From: Amphritea atlantica
GTDB lineage: Bacteria; Pseudomonadota; Gammaproteobacteria; Pseudomonadales; Balneatricaceae
Length of the DNA: 64,000 bases
Assembly (NCBI RefSeq): GCF_900111095.1
Contig: NZ_FOGB01000006.1
Span: 96,118 to 160,117, forward strand
Direction of reading: 5' to 3'
In this document: positions 32,889-43,512 of the stretch, in pieces
How the letters are laid out: every line of letters begins with the position of its first letter
Numbering within the stretch: the stretch's first letter is position 1
The notes under the pieces: generated by a model
What the model was told of the DNA's origin: nothing
The model's input: only the letters and a program-made list of their open reading frames with translations
Database searches by the model: none
Position numbers and translations under genes: made by a program

Positions 32889-34487
32889 TCAACCTGCGGC
32901 AAAGGCGGCCTCCAGTAAACGGCGGGTATAGCTTTGGCCAGGGTTGCTGAATATATCAGCAGCGGAGCCCTGTTCAACCACGTCACCCTGTTGCATCACC
33001 AGCAGATCATGGCTGAGGGCTTTGACGACAGCCAGGTCGTGACTGATGAAGATGTAGCTGAGTTTGTACCGCTGCTGTAGTTCGCGTAGCAGATCGATTA
33101 TCTGTGCCTGTACGGTGCGATCCAGGGCTGAGGTTGGTTCATCCAGGATGATCAGTTCCGGTTTGAGAATTACTGCCCGGGCGATCGCAATGCGCTGGCG
33201 CTGGCCGCCGGAAAACTCATGGGGGTAGCGGTGCCGGTCATCGGGTTCCAGTCCTACCTCTTTGAGAGCATCAATAATCAGCTGCTCACGTTCCCCGGGT
33301 AAACCGATATTATGGATCTCCAGACCTTCGCTGAGCGATTCAGCTACAGACATTCTCGGGCTGAGGCTGCCATAGGGGTCCTGAAATACGATCTGCATTT
33401 TGCGTCGCAGAGGTTTGATTTCGCTTTGGTTCAGACTTTCAATCGCCTTGCCATCAAACTGTATGCCTCCCTCCGAGCGGATCAGACGGAGTATTGCCAG
33501 CCCCAGAGTGGTTTTCCCTGAACCACTCTCTCCAACAACCCCCAGAGTGCGGCCAGTGTGTAGTTTAATGCTGCAGGGGTTTACCGCTTTAATATGGTCC
33601 ACGGTGCGTTTCAGCAAGCCCCGTTTAACGGGAAACCATACTTTAAGCTTGTCAGTCTGTAATATCGGTGAACCGGTTTCTGCGACCGGCTGAGGCAGTC
33701 CTGAGGGTTCTGCATTGAGAAGTTTCAGGGTATAGGGGTGTTGCGGGTCGGCAAACAGATCTGCTGTGCGGTTTTGCTCGACAATCGATCCCTGATACAT
33801 CACACAGACTGCATCACTGTAACGGCGGACAATATTCAGATCATGAGTGATCAGCAGCACCGACATCCCCAGTTTTCGCTGCAGTGAGCGGAGCAACTCC
33901 AGTATCTGTTCCTGGATTGTGACATCCAGTGCGGTCGTCGGTTCATCAGCGATCAGCAGTTCCGGATCATTGGCCAGTGCCATGGCGATCATCACCCGTT
34001 GCCGCTGCCCCCCAGAGAGCTCGTGTGGATAGCTGTTAAGACGTTTTTCCGGATCCTTGATGCCGACAAGGCTGAGTAGCTCCAGCGTCCGCTCGCGAGC
34101 CTGAAGGCCTGTCAGCCCCTTATGCAGCAGCAGTGTCTCACCGATCTGGCGGGATATGTTGTGTAACGGATTGAGCGAGGTCATCGGCTCCTGAAAAATA
34201 ACACTGATGCGGTCACCGCGCAGCGACCGCATCTGCGCTTCAGTGTTCTGTAGCAGATTTTTACCCCGGTATAAAATTTCTCCACCTGGGTGGCTGGCCT
34301 TAGGATATGGCAGCAGCTTAAGGATCGACATCGCGGTCACCGATTTACCCGAACCGGATTCGCCCACCAAGGCCATCGTCTGTCCCGACATAATATCGAA
34401 ACTGACGTTGTTAACGGCATTGACCGCTGAGTGGTTCTGGCCAAAGCGGACTGACAGGTTGCGTACCGAGAGCAGGGGTTCAGTCAT
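32889..34487 (-). CDS. yejF: peptide ABC transporter, dual ATP-binding subunit YejF
   Basis: A 532-residue fusion of two ABC ATPase domains. The first has Walker A GESGSGKS (about 41-48) and signature LSGGQRQR; the second has GESGSGKT (about 317-324) and signature FSGGQRQR. Each carries the oligopeptide-type C-terminal extension. It powers the Yej importer, which takes up oligopeptides and, in enterobacteria, microcin C. Its start overlaps the end of yejE by 8 bases. It is the last gene of yejABEF. Confidence 0.94.
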   Translation of the reverse strand: MTEPLLSVRNLSVRFGQNHSAVNAVNNVSFDIMSGQTMALVGESGSGKSVTAMSILKLLPYPKASHPGGEILYRGKNLLQNTEAQMRSLRGDRISVIFQEPMTSLNPLHNISRQIGETLLLHKGLTGLQARERTLELLSLVGIKDPEKRLNSYPHELSGGQRQRVMIAMALANDPELLIADEPTTALDVTIQEQILELLRSLQRKLGMSVLLITHDLNIVRRYSDAVCVMYQGSIVEQNRTADLFADPQHPYTLKLLNAEPSGLPQPVAETGSPILQTDKLKVWFPVKRGLLKRTVDHIKAVNPCSIKLHTGRTLGVVGESGSGKTTLGLAILRLIRSEGGIQFDGKAIESLNQSEIKPLRRKMQIVFQDPYGSLSPRMSVAESLSEGLEIHNIGLPGEREQLIIDALKEVGLEPDDRHRYPHEFSGGQRQRIAIARAVILKPELIILDEPTSALDRTVQAQIIDLLRELQQRYKLSYIFISHDLAVVKALSHDLLVMQQGDVVEQGSAADIFSNPGQSYTRRLLEAAFAAG

Positions 34488-35532
34488 TCATCACCTTCCG
34501 GGGGTCAAAAGCATCACGAACAGCTTCGCCAATAAAGATCAGCAGTGTCAGCATGACGGACAGAGAGATAAAGGCGGTCAAGCCCAGCCAGGGCGCATGC
34601 AGATTCGCTTTACCCTGAGCCACTAACTCCCCCAGTGAGGCTGAACCTGGCGGTAAACCGAAACCGAGGAAGTCCAGCGCCGTGAGGGTGACCAGCGAGC
34701 CGTTGAAGATAAACGGCATAAATGTCAGTGTCGCTACCATCGCATTGGGGAGGATATGGCGAAACATAATCAGCCGGTTACTCAGGCCCAGCGCGCGGGC
34801 TGCCCGGACATACTCAAGATTACGTCCACGCAGAAATTCGGCACGCACGACATCAACCAGTTGCATCCAGGAAAACAGTAGCATGATACCCAGCAACCAC
34901 CAGAAGTTGGGCTGCACAATACTGGCCAGAATAATCAGCAGGAACAGTACCGGCATTCCCGACCAGATCTCGATAAAACGCTGGAAGAACAGGTCGATTT
35001 TACCACCGTAAAAACCCTGAACCGCGCCGGCGGCAACGCCGATGACCGAGCTGATCAGCGTCAGGGTGATAGCAAACAATACTGAAATTCTGAAACCGTA
35101 GATAACCCGGGCCAGGACATCTCGCCCCTGATCATCGGTGCCCAGCAGGTTGTCCGTGCTTGGAGGAGAGGGGGCAGGGACAGGCAGATCATGATTGATC
35201 GTCTGATAACTGAAACGTATAGGTGGCCAGAGAATCCAGCCGCCTTTACTGGTGATCAGTTCCTGAATATAGGGGTCTTTGTAATCAGCGAATGTGTCGA
35301 ACTCACCGCCAAACTCCAGTTCGGAATAGTCGATCGCCACTGGAAAATACAGGCTGTTTTGATAGCCGATCAGGAGCGGTTTATCGTTGGCAATCAGCTC
35401 CGCAAACAGGCTGAGAATAAAGAGCGTCAGAAAGATCCAGAGCGCCCAGTAACCACGCCGGTTATTACGGAAGTTCTGCAGTCTACGCTGGTTGACAGGG
35501 CTTATTTTCAGGGATTTGAACCGCTTTAGCAT
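34480..35532 (-). CDS. yejE: peptide ABC transporter permease YejE
   Basis: A 350-residue inner-membrane permease of the DppC/OppC type. The N-terminal helix (about 30-48) precedes a long periplasmic loop containing the Yej-type block PPIRFSYQTINHDLP. The transport domain has five further helices, and its EAA loop reads EYVRAARALGLSNRLIMFRHILPN in two parts. It pairs with YejB to form the channel. Confidence 0.94.
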   Translation of the reverse strand: MLKRFKSLKISPVNQRRLQNFRNNRRGYWALWIFLTLFILSLFAELIANDKPLLIGYQNSLYFPVAIDYSELEFGGEFDTFADYKDPYIQELITSKGGWILWPPIRFSYQTINHDLPVPAPSPPSTDNLLGTDDQGRDVLARVIYGFRISVLFAITLTLISSVIGVAAGAVQGFYGGKIDLFFQRFIEIWSGMPVLFLLIILASIVQPNFWWLLGIMLLFSWMQLVDVVRAEFLRGRNLEYVRAARALGLSNRLIMFRHILPNAMVATLTFMPFIFNGSLVTLTALDFLGFGLPPGSASLGELVAQGKANLHAPWLGLTAFISLSVMLTLLIFIGEAVRDAFDPRKVMND

Positions 35533-35537
35533 ACTGC

Positions 35538-36641
35538 TCAGTTCTCTCTGCTTTCAAAATCGATTCGTGGGTCAACCGCAACATAGGTAAGATCGCTGAC
35601 CAGTTTAAGTAACAGACCGATCAGTGTGAAGATATACAGGGTGCCAAAGATAACCGGGTAGTCCCGTTTAATGACGGCTTCATAGCCCAGCAGGCCAATT
35701 CCATCGAGTGAGAAGATCACTTCAATCAGCATCGATCCGGTGAAGAAGATACCGATCAGCGCCGCAGGCATGCCGGCAATAATCAGCAGCATCGCATTAC
35801 GGAAAACATGGCCATAGAGCACCTGGTTTTCAGTTAATCCTTTGGCCCGGGCGGTTATCACATACTGCTTGTTAATCTCATCAAGAAAAGAGTTTTTGGT
35901 GAGCATCGACAGGGTTGCAAAACTGCCAATCACCGATACCAGCACCGGCAGGGTGATATGCCAGAAATAATCTTTAATCTGTCCCCACATGCTCAGCTGA
36001 TCGAAATCCGGAGAGGTCAGTCCCCTGAGCGGAAACCAGCTGAAGTATGTGCCGCCAGCGAACAGTACGATCAACAGGATGGCAAACAGAAAGTTGGGTA
36101 TCGCGTAGCCCACGATAATCATTGAGCTGGTCCAGACATCGAAAGGGGTGCCATCACGTACCGCTTTCTTAATTCCCAGTGGCACGGCCACCAGATAGGT
36201 GATCAGGGTTGTCCAGAGTCCGAGGGAGATAGATACCGGCAGTTTCTCGATGATCAGATCTGTCACTTTTTTGCCGCTGAACAGGCTCTCGCCGAAATCG
36301 AAGACCAGGTAGTTCTTCAGCATCTGAAAGAAACGTTCATGGGCTGGTTTATCGAACCCAAACTGAGCTTCAATCTGCTTCACCAACTGCGGATCAAGTC
36401 CCCGTGCTCCCCGGTAGGTGCTGCTGTTGCCTGTTGCGGATGATGAGCCTGAGCTACTCAGATCGGACTGAGCTGAACCGTCGAAACGGGATGTTGAACT
36501 GGTGTTCAGGCCCTGCAGGTTGGCGATAGTCTGCTCAACCGGGCCGCCGGGAGCGGCCTGTACGATCAGGAAGTTGATGGTCAGAATACCCAGCAGAGTA
36601 GGGATAATCAGCAGCAGACGCCGCAGGATATAAGCTGCCAT
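35538..36641 (-). CDS. yejB: peptide ABC transporter permease YejB
   Basis: A 367-residue permease of the DppB/OppB type. It starts [20 protein letters not shown], followed by a Ser/Thr-rich periplasmic insertion (about 45-75) typical of YejB, and five more helices. The EAA loop reads [20 protein letters not shown]. Close similarity to E. coli YejB extends to the C-terminal [10 protein letters not shown]. It lies 5 bases from each neighbour in the operon. Confidence 0.95.
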   Translation of the reverse strand: MAAYILRRLLLIIPTLLGILTINFLIVQAAPGGPVEQTIANLQGLNTSSTSRFDGSAQSDLSSSGSSSATGNSSTYRGARGLDPQLVKQIEAQFGFDKPAHERFFQMLKNYLVFDFGESLFSGKKVTDLIIEKLPVSISLGLWTTLITYLVAVPLGIKKAVRDGTPFDVWTSSMIIVGYAIPNFLFAILLIVLFAGGTYFSWFPLRGLTSPDFDQLSMWGQIKDYFWHITLPVLVSVIGSFATLSMLTKNSFLDEINKQYVITARAKGLTENQVLYGHVFRNAMLLIIAGMPAALIGIFFTGSMLIEVIFSLDGIGLLGYEAVIKRDYPVIFGTLYIFTLIGLLLKLVSDLTYVAVDPRIDFESREN

Positions 36642-36646
36642 TCAGA

Positions 36647-38467
36647 TTACTGCCCTGTCTTTTCCGGTTTGACCCACCAGGTATCGAACCCCAGCGAGTA
36701 TTTGGGATGGACTTTGGGGAAATCAAACTTATCCCAGTAAGCCACGCGATAGCTGTTGATATGGTATTGCGGAATAACATAGTGATTCCACTGCAGCACC
36801 CGGTCCAGGGCGCGGGTTCTCAGTACCAACTGTTCCCGGTCTGGCGCCTGGATAATCTGGTCGACCAGATAGTCGACAGCCGGATTTTTAATACCAATCA
36901 GGTTACGACTGCCTGGCTGATCGGCCGTTGAAGAGTGCCAGAACTCCCGCTGTTCATTGCCGGGAGAGATAGACTGACCAAAGCCGCTGACGATGACATC
37001 AAAATCAAAACTGCGCACCCGGTTGATATACTGTGACGCATCGATAATACGGATTGAGGGCTTGATACCCATCCGTTCCAGGTTGCGGGCAAAGGGGGCT
37101 ACCACTCGTTCAAATGTGGGTTGAACCAGCAAAATTTCAAATGACATCTGTTTGCCGTCAGGCCCCAGCAGTAAGCCATCCTTTAACTCCCAGCCAGCAC
37201 TTTTCAGCAACCTCAGGGCAGTGCGTAACTGTCCGCGAATATTGCCATCTCCATTGGTTGTGGGCGCTTTGTAGACCTGAGTAAATACTTCGGGGGGCAC
37301 CTGGTCACGGATCGGCTCAAGAATTTTTAACTCTTTTTCAGTGGGCAGCTCTGTGGCGGCCATCTCCGAGTTAGAGAAATAGCTGTTGGTGCGGGTATAG
37401 GCGTTATAGAAGATATTCTTGTTGGTCCATTTGAAGTCAAAGGCGTAGGCCAGCGCTTCTCTGACCCGGGCATCTGAGAAGTAGGATTTACGGGTATTAA
37501 GAATGAAGGCCTGCATACCCGTTGGGTTTTCATGCACCTGGGTACGGGTGATGATCTTTCCTTCATCAAACACAGTGCCGGTATATCCGGTAGCCCACTG
37601 CTTGGATGAGAACTCCTGGCGAAAATCGTATTCGCCCCCTTTAAACGCTTCAAGGGCAACATTGCCATCTTTGTAATAGTCGTAGCGGATTGTGTCAAAG
37701 TTGAAGCGGCCGCGGTTAACTGGCAGATCCTTACCCCAATAGTTTGGGTTTCTGCGATAGGTGATGGTGCGTCCGGCATCGAAACTGTCAATCAGGTAGG
37801 GGCCAGAGCCCACCGGAATCTCCAGACCGGGCTTACTGAAATCACGCCCCTCCCAGTAGTGCTTGGGTAAAATACTGACTTCTCCGACAATTAATGCCAG
37901 CTCGCGATTTTGGCTGGCGTTAAATGTGAATTTAACCCGCTGGCTGGAGAGCGCCTCAATATTAGCGATATCGTGGTAGTAGGAACGGTAAAACGGGGCT
38001 CCCTGTTCACGCAGCAGTTTAAAGGTGTACACCACATCTTCTGCAGTGACGGGCTGGCCGTCGCTGAATTTTGCATCGGGGTTGAGATTAAATATGACCC
38101 AGCTGCGGTCATCTGCGACTTCCAGTGACTCAGCCAGCAGCCCATAGAGAGAGAAGGGTTCGTCCTGAGCTTTGGTCAGCAGAGAATCATAGATCAGTCC
38201 AATGCCATCGGCGGCAGCACCCTTAATGATAAAACCATTAAAACTGTCGAAAGTGCCCAGTGCATCTTCAGAGACATCACCGCCTTTTGGGGCGTCAGGA
38301 TTGACGTAATCAAAATGTTTAAACCCGGGAGGGTATTTGAGGTCGCCATACATAGAGATGCCGTGCTGCGGTGCAGCAGCGTGTAGCGGGGAGGTGAGTG
38401 TGCAGATCAGAGTTGCAGATAACAGACAAAGCGTTGATATCTGCTTAGATAACTGTTTGAAATTCAT
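36647..38467 (-). CDS. yejA: peptide-binding protein YejA
   Basis: A 606-residue periplasmic solute-binding protein of family 5. The signal peptide (about 1-30) ends near LHAAA. Family motifs are KPPGFKHFDYVNPDAPKGG in YejA style, VTAEDVVYTFKLL, and YLIDSFDAGRTITYRRNPNYWG across two parts. It captures oligopeptides and hands them to YejBE. First gene of the operon. The 79 bases upstream hold the likely promoter. Confidence 0.95.
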   Translation of the reverse strand: MNFKQLSKQISTLCLLSATLICTLTSPLHAAAPQHGISMYGDLKYPPGFKHFDYVNPDAPKGGDVSEDALGTFDSFNGFIIKGAAADGIGLIYDSLLTKAQDEPFSLYGLLAESLEVADDRSWVIFNLNPDAKFSDGQPVTAEDVVYTFKLLREQGAPFYRSYYHDIANIEALSSQRVKFTFNASQNRELALIVGEVSILPKHYWEGRDFSKPGLEIPVGSGPYLIDSFDAGRTITYRRNPNYWGKDLPVNRGRFNFDTIRYDYYKDGNVALEAFKGGEYDFRQEFSSKQWATGYTGTVFDEGKIITRTQVHENPTGMQAFILNTRKSYFSDARVREALAYAFDFKWTNKNIFYNAYTRTNSYFSNSEMAATELPTEKELKILEPIRDQVPPEVFTQVYKAPTTNGDGNIRGQLRTALRLLKSAGWELKDGLLLGPDGKQMSFEILLVQPTFERVVAPFARNLERMGIKPSIRIIDASQYINRVRSFDFDVIVSGFGQSISPGNEQREFWHSSTADQPGSRNLIGIKNPAVDYLVDQIIQAPDREQLVLRTRALDRVLQWNHYVIPQYHINSYRVAYWDKFDFPKVHPKYSLGFDTWWVKPEKTGQ

Positions 38468-38546
38468 CCGTAATTATCCAGCCAGATTGGTAACCTGTTA
38501 ATTTATAACAGGGGGGATCGGTTATAGCTAGTTATATGAGTACGGA

Positions 38547-38795
38547 TCAGCGGTTTTGTTCAAATTCATCGGCAAGTTCGGTCAGACGCTGGTGCTGTAA
38601 TTTGCGCTTAACCTTGTCGTTTTTCAGTTGGTTGAGCTGTTCGGTGAGAAAGCGTTGCTTATCACTGTTACCGGCTGACAGCCCGGAGATCAGATCTTTA
38701 TCCATCCAGTTACAGATCTTATGATAGAGAATAAATTTGAACAGCAGTGCGGTCACCGTTGCGAAGATAATGATGCCGATACTAAGTGCGTCCAT
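38547..38795 (-). CDS. small membrane protein with coiled-coil tail
   Basis: An 82-residue protein with one N-terminal transmembrane helix (about 5-24, IGIIIFATVTALLFKFILYH) and a charged, probably helical cytoplasmic tail (KQRFLTEQLNQLKNDKVKRK). AGGAGA precedes ATG 38795 on its strand, supporting real expression. I do not recognise a family. It lies 52 bases downstream of mltD and may share its transcript. Confidence 0.65.
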   Translation of the reverse strand: MDALSIGIIIFATVTALLFKFILYHKICNWMDKDLISGLSAGNSDKQRFLTEQLNQLKNDKVKRKLQHQRLTELADEFEQNR

Positions 38796-38847
38796 GTCCT
38801 GTCTCCTGGGTGGCGGATTTGAAAAACCGGGTGATCAAGTCGCTATT

Positions 38848-40437
38848 TTACCGCGCTTCAGTGATATCAACATAGAGGGTCAGGTGTTGCCCCGGCTGGA
38901 GATACTTGCTCTTTTCCAGCTTGTTCCAGCGTTGGATATCATTGATAGAAACCCGAAAACGGTCAGCAATGGTATACAGTGAATCGCCGCTACGAACGGA
39001 ATAACCGATGCGGCGAATCAGCTGTTGATCACTGCGGCTGAGGCCCTGATGTGCATCGGCTTTCCAGATTGCCAGAGTTTGACCGACTCTGAGGGGATCT
39101 CCAGGCGCCATTTGATTCCATGAGGCCAGTTCTCGCACGCTGACATTGTTGTTTTTGGCTATTTTCCAGAAGCTATCGCCCTGTTTTACCTCGTAGGTGA
39201 CCCGATTGCGGTCACTCTGAGCCAGTTGATTCTGCTTACGACTGAAGCGTTGGGACTGGCTCAGTGAGTATTCGCTGGACTCATGCTTGGCGCTGGGGAT
39301 CAGCAGATACTTGCCGGCACGGATATTACTGCCGCTGAGCTTGTTGGCTTCACGGATGACCGCGGAGGTGGTGTTATAGTGTCGGGCAATGGTGCTGATG
39401 GTTTCGCCTTTGCTGATTTTGTGGCGCGCCCAGTTAACCCGTTGTTCAGCCGGAAGCTGAGCCAGCTGAGTACGGAACTGTTCTGCTGTGTCAGCCGGAA
39501 TGAGCAAGCGATGCGGACCATCGGGATCAGTGGCCCAGCGATTAAAGCCGGGGTTGAGCTGATACAGTTCCTGCGTTGAAATAGAACTGAGTTTAGCTGC
39601 CTGTGCCAGATCGATCTGACTGTCCAGTTCGACCTGTTCAAATACGGGCTTGTTCGGCAATGGCTGCAGGGTGAGATTATTGTCTTCAGCGTCACGAATC
39701 AGTTTTGAAACCGCCAGCAGTTTAGGTACATATACCCGGGTTTCTTTGGGCAGGTCCAGCGACCAGAAATCTGTCGCCAACCCCTTTTTCTTATTGCGGC
39801 GAATCGCTTTTGAAACATTCCCTCCACCACAGTTGTAGGCAGCCAGGGCCAGCTCCCAGCTATCAAAGCGGTCATGCAGTTGCTGCAGATAGGTCAGCGC
39901 AGCATCCGTTGAGGCGACAATGTCACGACGTCCGTCATACCACCAACTGCTTTTTAAACCAAAATGTTTCGCTGTGCCGGGAATGAATTGCCAGGGCCCG
40001 GCGGCGCGGCCATGTGAGTATGCAAAGGGGTCGTAAGCACTTTCGACAATCGGCAGCAGCGCAACCTCAGCAGGCATATCCCGTTTCAGTACTTCACCGA
40101 GAATATAATAGTAATAACGGCTGGCACGGGTCGCGACCCGTTGCATATATTGCGGATGTTTTTGATACCACTCGAACTGCGCCTGTAAGCGTGGATCATC
40201 ATGATCCAGATCAAGCTGCATATGCTGTCGGGTCAGTTGCCAGAGATCGGTGCTGGTTTGAGGCTGCTGTTGCGTGTCAGAAGAGAGTGTCGGATTCAGT
40301 ACCTGACGCTGTGCCTGTGGCTGCTCATCAGGGCCGCTGACAGGCGCCGGTTGCTGACTGATAACCTGATTGGTCTGACAGCCGGCAAGAATCAGCCCGG
40401 CAGCGGTGAGTACAACAAATTTTCTGACCAGCTGCAT
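38848..40437 (-). CDS. mltD: membrane-bound lytic transglycosylase D
   Basis: A 529-residue lipoprotein that cleaves peptidoglycan glycan strands. The signal peptide ends in LILAGC (Cys20) if ATG 40437 is used; the open frame to 40500 adds 21 residues that spoil the signal. The lysozyme-like domain contains the catalytic Glu in PIVESAYDPFAYS and the GPWQFIPGTA block. Three LysM repeats follow, at about 335-380, 410-455 and 480-525, for glycan binding. It is upstream of gloB on the same strand, as in E. coli. Confidence 0.94.
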   Translation of the reverse strand: MQLVRKFVVLTAAGLILAGCQTNQVISQQPAPVSGPDEQPQAQRQVLNPTLSSDTQQQPQTSTDLWQLTRQHMQLDLDHDDPRLQAQFEWYQKHPQYMQRVATRASRYYYYILGEVLKRDMPAEVALLPIVESAYDPFAYSHGRAAGPWQFIPGTAKHFGLKSSWWYDGRRDIVASTDAALTYLQQLHDRFDSWELALAAYNCGGGNVSKAIRRNKKKGLATDFWSLDLPKETRVYVPKLLAVSKLIRDAEDNNLTLQPLPNKPVFEQVELDSQIDLAQAAKLSSISTQELYQLNPGFNRWATDPDGPHRLLIPADTAEQFRTQLAQLPAEQRVNWARHKISKGETISTIARHYNTTSAVIREANKLSGSNIRAGKYLLIPSAKHESSEYSLSQSQRFSRKQNQLAQSDRNRVTYEVKQGDSFWKIAKNNNVSVRELASWNQMAPGDPLRVGQTLAIWKADAHQGLSRSDQQLIRRIGYSVRSGDSLYTIADRFRVSINDIQRWNKLEKSKYLQPGQHLTLYVDITEAR

Positions 40438-40565
40438 TGCCCAAGGCACCCTGTAAAATATAAAAGGGTGCATTTTATGGGGCCAGTTGCAGAGGGTCAA
40501 CTGTTATTGATCCCAGGCTGAGCTACATCAACTTTACAACGCTTAACAAGGAAGCAGGGGAGGAG

Positions 40566-41339
40566 TCAGAACTGATTTTTCCATTCCCGGATCATAGCGA
40601 AAATGGCCACTTCTGAGGTCAAAGGTCCGCCAGCAAACAGCTCTGCAGATTGTCTCACGGGGGCTTCGCTATAGCGAAGAAAGGGGTTGATCTGTTTCTC
40701 GGTGGCGATATCTGTAGGCAGGGTCGGCTGATCGGATTCGCGCAGTTGGGTGCAGTGTTCGATCGCCGCTTTAATACGGTTGTTTGCGGGTTCAACCGCT
40801 GCAGCAAATGCAAGGTTGGCAAGAGAATACTCATGGGTGCAGTAGATCTGGGTTGCATCAGGCAGCTGTCGGAAATATTCCATCGCCCGGTGCATCTGTT
40901 CTGCACTGCCTTCAAACAATCGGCCACAACCGGCCAGAAACAGCGTATCACCGCAGAACAGCTGCGGCTCACTTCCTGGGAGATAGTAGCTGATATGATC
41001 TAATGTGTGGCCCGGTACTTCACGGATAGTCAGCGTCTGCTCCATCAGACTGATCTGATCACCATCGCTCAGCTTATGAGTGATGCCGTCAAATGGGGAG
41101 TTGGCCGGACCATAAACAGTGACAGTGTTATCCTGGCATAGTTGAGCGACACCACCGGTGTGGTCATGATGGTGGTGAGTGATCAGGATGGTGGTTAACA
41201 GCAGGTTATTTTCGTTCAGATAGTGTTCGACCACGTCAGCATCACCGGGGTCGACGACGGCCACTTCAGTACTGCCGGGTACAGTCAGAGCCCAAATATA
41301 GTTATCATTAAAAGCAGGTATCGGCATGACATTGAACAT
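40566..41339 (-). CDS. gloB: hydroxyacylglutathione hydrolase (glyoxalase II)
   Basis: A 257-residue metallo-beta-lactamase-fold enzyme that hydrolyses S-lactoylglutathione, the last step of methylglyoxal removal. The metal motif is THHHHDH (His55, His57, Asp59, His60). Further ligands are His in PGHTLDHISY, Asp in FCGDTLFLAGCG and His in YCTHEYSL. The C-terminal helical domain contains NPFLR, the glutathione-binding end. It is divergent from the yafS-like gene, as in E. coli. Confidence 0.96.
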   Translation of the reverse strand: MFNVMPIPAFNDNYIWALTVPGSTEVAVVDPGDADVVEHYLNENNLLLTTILITHHHHDHTGGVAQLCQDNTVTVYGPANSPFDGITHKLSDGDQISLMEQTLTIREVPGHTLDHISYYLPGSEPQLFCGDTLFLAGCGRLFEGSAEQMHRAMEYFRQLPDATQIYCTHEYSLANLAFAAAVEPANNRIKAAIEHCTQLRESDQPTLPTDIATEKQINPFLRYSEAPVRQSAELFAGGPLTSEVAIFAMIREWKNQF

Positions 41340-41466
41340 TTTAGGCCTCGGCTGTATTGGATTTGTCAGATATAGTAGTACATATTGAGCAGAGTAAGGA
41401 GATTGAGTGCACCCGTTAACTACAAGGTTAACCTATTCAAACCGGAGCGTTAAGGGCTAATAATGT

Positions 41467-42252
41467 ATGGGTTTTAAACAACAGCCACCGCTCGCAGAGT
41501 GGTTACCGGCGTTACGTAGTTGGTTTGATACAGAGCTGGGGCAGCAGTTGCTGGCTTCAGAGCGAGAGTTGCTGGACCGGCTGTTACCGACCATGTTTGG
41601 CTATCATCTGCTGCAGATCAGTTTTGATAACCGGCTTGATCTGGCCCGGGAGAGTCCGGTGCGCCATCAGATACCGGTAAATCCGGTTGCCGAATTGGGA
41701 TTGCCAGACAGTGCGGTGATCGCCCGCAATGAAGAGTTACCGTTCGAGCATAACAGTATCGATGTGGTGCTGTTGCACCATGGACTCGATTTTGCCCAAA
41801 GCCCCCATCAGGTGCTGCGTGAATCTGCCCGGGTTCTGCGCCCGGGGGGGTATCTGCTGAATATCGGTTTTAATCCGGTCAGTTGGTGGGGCGTTTATCG
41901 TACCCTGAAACTGAATAAAGAAACGGTGCCCTGGCAGGGGCACTTTATCGGCTCGCAACGTATGCATGACTGGTTAGCGTTGCTCGAATTAACGGTGGTC
42001 AGGGAGCTGTCCGATTACTATCGCCTGCCCTTCGAGAAAGAGTCCTGGCGTCAGCGTGGGCGGCTGATCGATGCGATAACCCGACGCTGTTCGTCTCATT
42101 GCGGAGCCTTTGTGCTGCATGTTGCCCGCAAGGATGTCGGCGGGATGACCCCGATTGAACCGGTCTGGAAGAAGCGTAAGCTGATTAATCTGCCGCTGGT
42201 TGAACCAACAACCCGTGGTGCCCGAGGAAGAGTGAGTGAAGAAAAAAATTAA
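41467..42252 (+). CDS. SAM-dependent methyltransferase (YafS-like)
   Basis: A 261-residue class I methyltransferase. The region [20 protein letters not shown] and [16 protein letters not shown] match the post-motif strands of the Methyltransf_11 type, while the glycine-rich motif I is weak (around [11 protein letters not shown]). It sits between gloB and rnhA, the place of yafS in E. coli. Substrate unknown. Its last 17 bases overlap the rnhA start. Confidence 0.82.
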   Translation: MGFKQQPPLAEWLPALRSWFDTELGQQLLASERELLDRLLPTMFGYHLLQISFDNRLDLARESPVRHQIPVNPVAELGLPDSAVIARNEELPFEHNSIDVVLLHHGLDFAQSPHQVLRESARVLRPGGYLLNIGFNPVSWWGVYRTLKLNKETVPWQGHFIGSQRMHDWLALLELTVVRELSDYYRLPFEKESWRQRGRLIDAITRRCSSHCGAFVLHVARKDVGGMTPIEPVWKKRKLINLPLVEPTTRGARGRVSEEKN

Positions 42253-42682
42253 TATTTATACTGATGGTGCCTGTAAAGGAAATCCGGGACCGGGGGGCTG
42301 GGGAGCCGTTCTGGAATATGGTGAACATCGCAAAAAACTGTTTGGTGGAGAGATGAATACCACCAATAACCGGATGGAGCTGATGGCCGCGATTGAAGCG
42401 CTGAGTGTTCTGAAGGAGTCCTGCGAAATTGTTTTGACGACCGATTCTCAGTATGTACGTAAAGGCATTACGGAATGGCTGGCAGGCTGGAAACGCAATG
42501 GCTGGAAAACCTCAGCCAGGAAACCAGTAAAAAATGCCGATCTGTGGCAGCAGCTTGAAGAGCAGACTGCACGGCACCAGATTCAGTGGAAATGGGTGAA
42601 AGGTCATAGTGGTCATCCGGGTAATGAACTGGCCGACCAGTTGGCTAACAAAGGGGTTGAGCAAGCCCTGCAACAGGCGTAA
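42236..42682 (+). CDS. rnhA: ribonuclease HI
   Basis: A 148-residue enzyme that degrades the RNA of RNA-DNA hybrids. All catalytic residues are in E. coli positions: Asp10 ([14 protein letters not shown]), Glu48 (NNRMELM), Asp70 (TTDSQYV), His124 (KGHSGH) and Asp134 (NELAD). The basic protrusion helix is also present ([16 protein letters not shown]). GTG 42236 is the start and overlaps the upstream gene. dnaQ follows in the same direction, unlike the divergent pair of E. coli. Confidence 0.97.
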   Translation: MKKKINIYTDGACKGNPGPGGWGAVLEYGEHRKKLFGGEMNTTNNRMELMAAIEALSVLKESCEIVLTTDSQYVRKGITEWLAGWKRNGWKTSARKPVKNADLWQQLEEQTARHQIQWKWVKGHSGHPGNELADQLANKGVEQALQQA

Positions 42683-42697
42683 GTGAACAGATAAGTT

Positions 42698-43417
42698 ATG
42701 AGACAGATAGTACTGGATACGGAAACCACGGGTATCGACCCGAAAGAGGGGCATCGGATCATTGAGATCGGTTGTGTTGAGATGATGAACCGCCGACTGA
42801 CAGGTCGTACCTATCATCGTTATCTTAAGCCGGACCGTGTGATCGATGATGAAGCGATTCAGGTACACGGTATCACCAATGAGTTTCTCGATGATAAACC
42901 TCGCTTTGAAGAGATCCAGGATGAGTTTTTGCACTTTATCCGAGGCGCCGATCTGGTTATCCATAACGCTGCGTTTGACGTAGGTTTTATCGATAATGAG
43001 TTAAGCCTGAATAACCATCAGGAGCGGGTCCATGATTTTTGTCAGGTGACCGATACGCTGGCGATTGCACGCAAGAAGCATCCGGGGCAGAAAAATAACC
43101 TTGATGCGCTATGTCGCCGTTACGGTATTGATAACAGCCATCGTGAGCTGCACGGCGCGTTACTTGATTCTGAGATTCTGGCCGATGTTTATCTGATGCT
43201 GACGGGCGGTCAGAAGAATCTGATGCTGGCAGGCGAGGAGGATGGTGACGACGGTGTTGATCAGGTTCGGCGTCTTGATACTTCAGCTATGACCCTGAAG
43301 GTGGTGCAGGCTGAAGGGGATGAACTGGATGCTCACCGCAGTTATATCGAACGTCTGGATAGTAAAGCGGGCAGCATCTGGAGTCAGCTTGGTGAGCAGC
43401 CAGGTGAAACGGGCTGA
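42698..43417 (+). CDS. dnaQ: DNA polymerase III epsilon subunit (proofreading exonuclease)
   Basis: A 239-residue 3'-5' exonuclease of the DEDDh class. ExoI is LDTETTGID (Asp7, Glu9), ExoII lies in HNAAFDVGFIDNEL and ExoIII in HGALLDSEILADVY. The C-terminal tail (about 190-239) is the part that binds the alpha subunit. It lies 15 bases after rnhA, so the two replication genes form an operon. Confidence 0.96.
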   Translation: MRQIVLDTETTGIDPKEGHRIIEIGCVEMMNRRLTGRTYHRYLKPDRVIDDEAIQVHGITNEFLDDKPRFEEIQDEFLHFIRGADLVIHNAAFDVGFIDNELSLNNHQERVHDFCQVTDTLAIARKKHPGQKNNLDALCRRYGIDNSHRELHGALLDSEILADVYLMLTGGQKNLMLAGEEDGDDGVDQVRRLDTSAMTLKVVQAEGDELDAHRSYIERLDSKAGSIWSQLGEQPGETG

Positions 43418-43440
43418 AGCAAATCTTTAATGAGAACGAA

Positions 43441-43469
43441 AAAAAGCAGGCTGTGAAGCCTGCTTTTTT
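43441..43469 (+). terminator. rho-independent terminator after dnaQ
   Basis: Stem AAGCAGGCT / AGCCTGCTT with loop GTGA, an A-run before and a T-run after. It is likely to act in both directions, for dnaQ and nhaB. Confidence 0.9.
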
Positions 43470-43512
43470 GATTTTCAGAGGTCTGTTTTGCAGCTATGAA
43501 GCGATTCCCTGT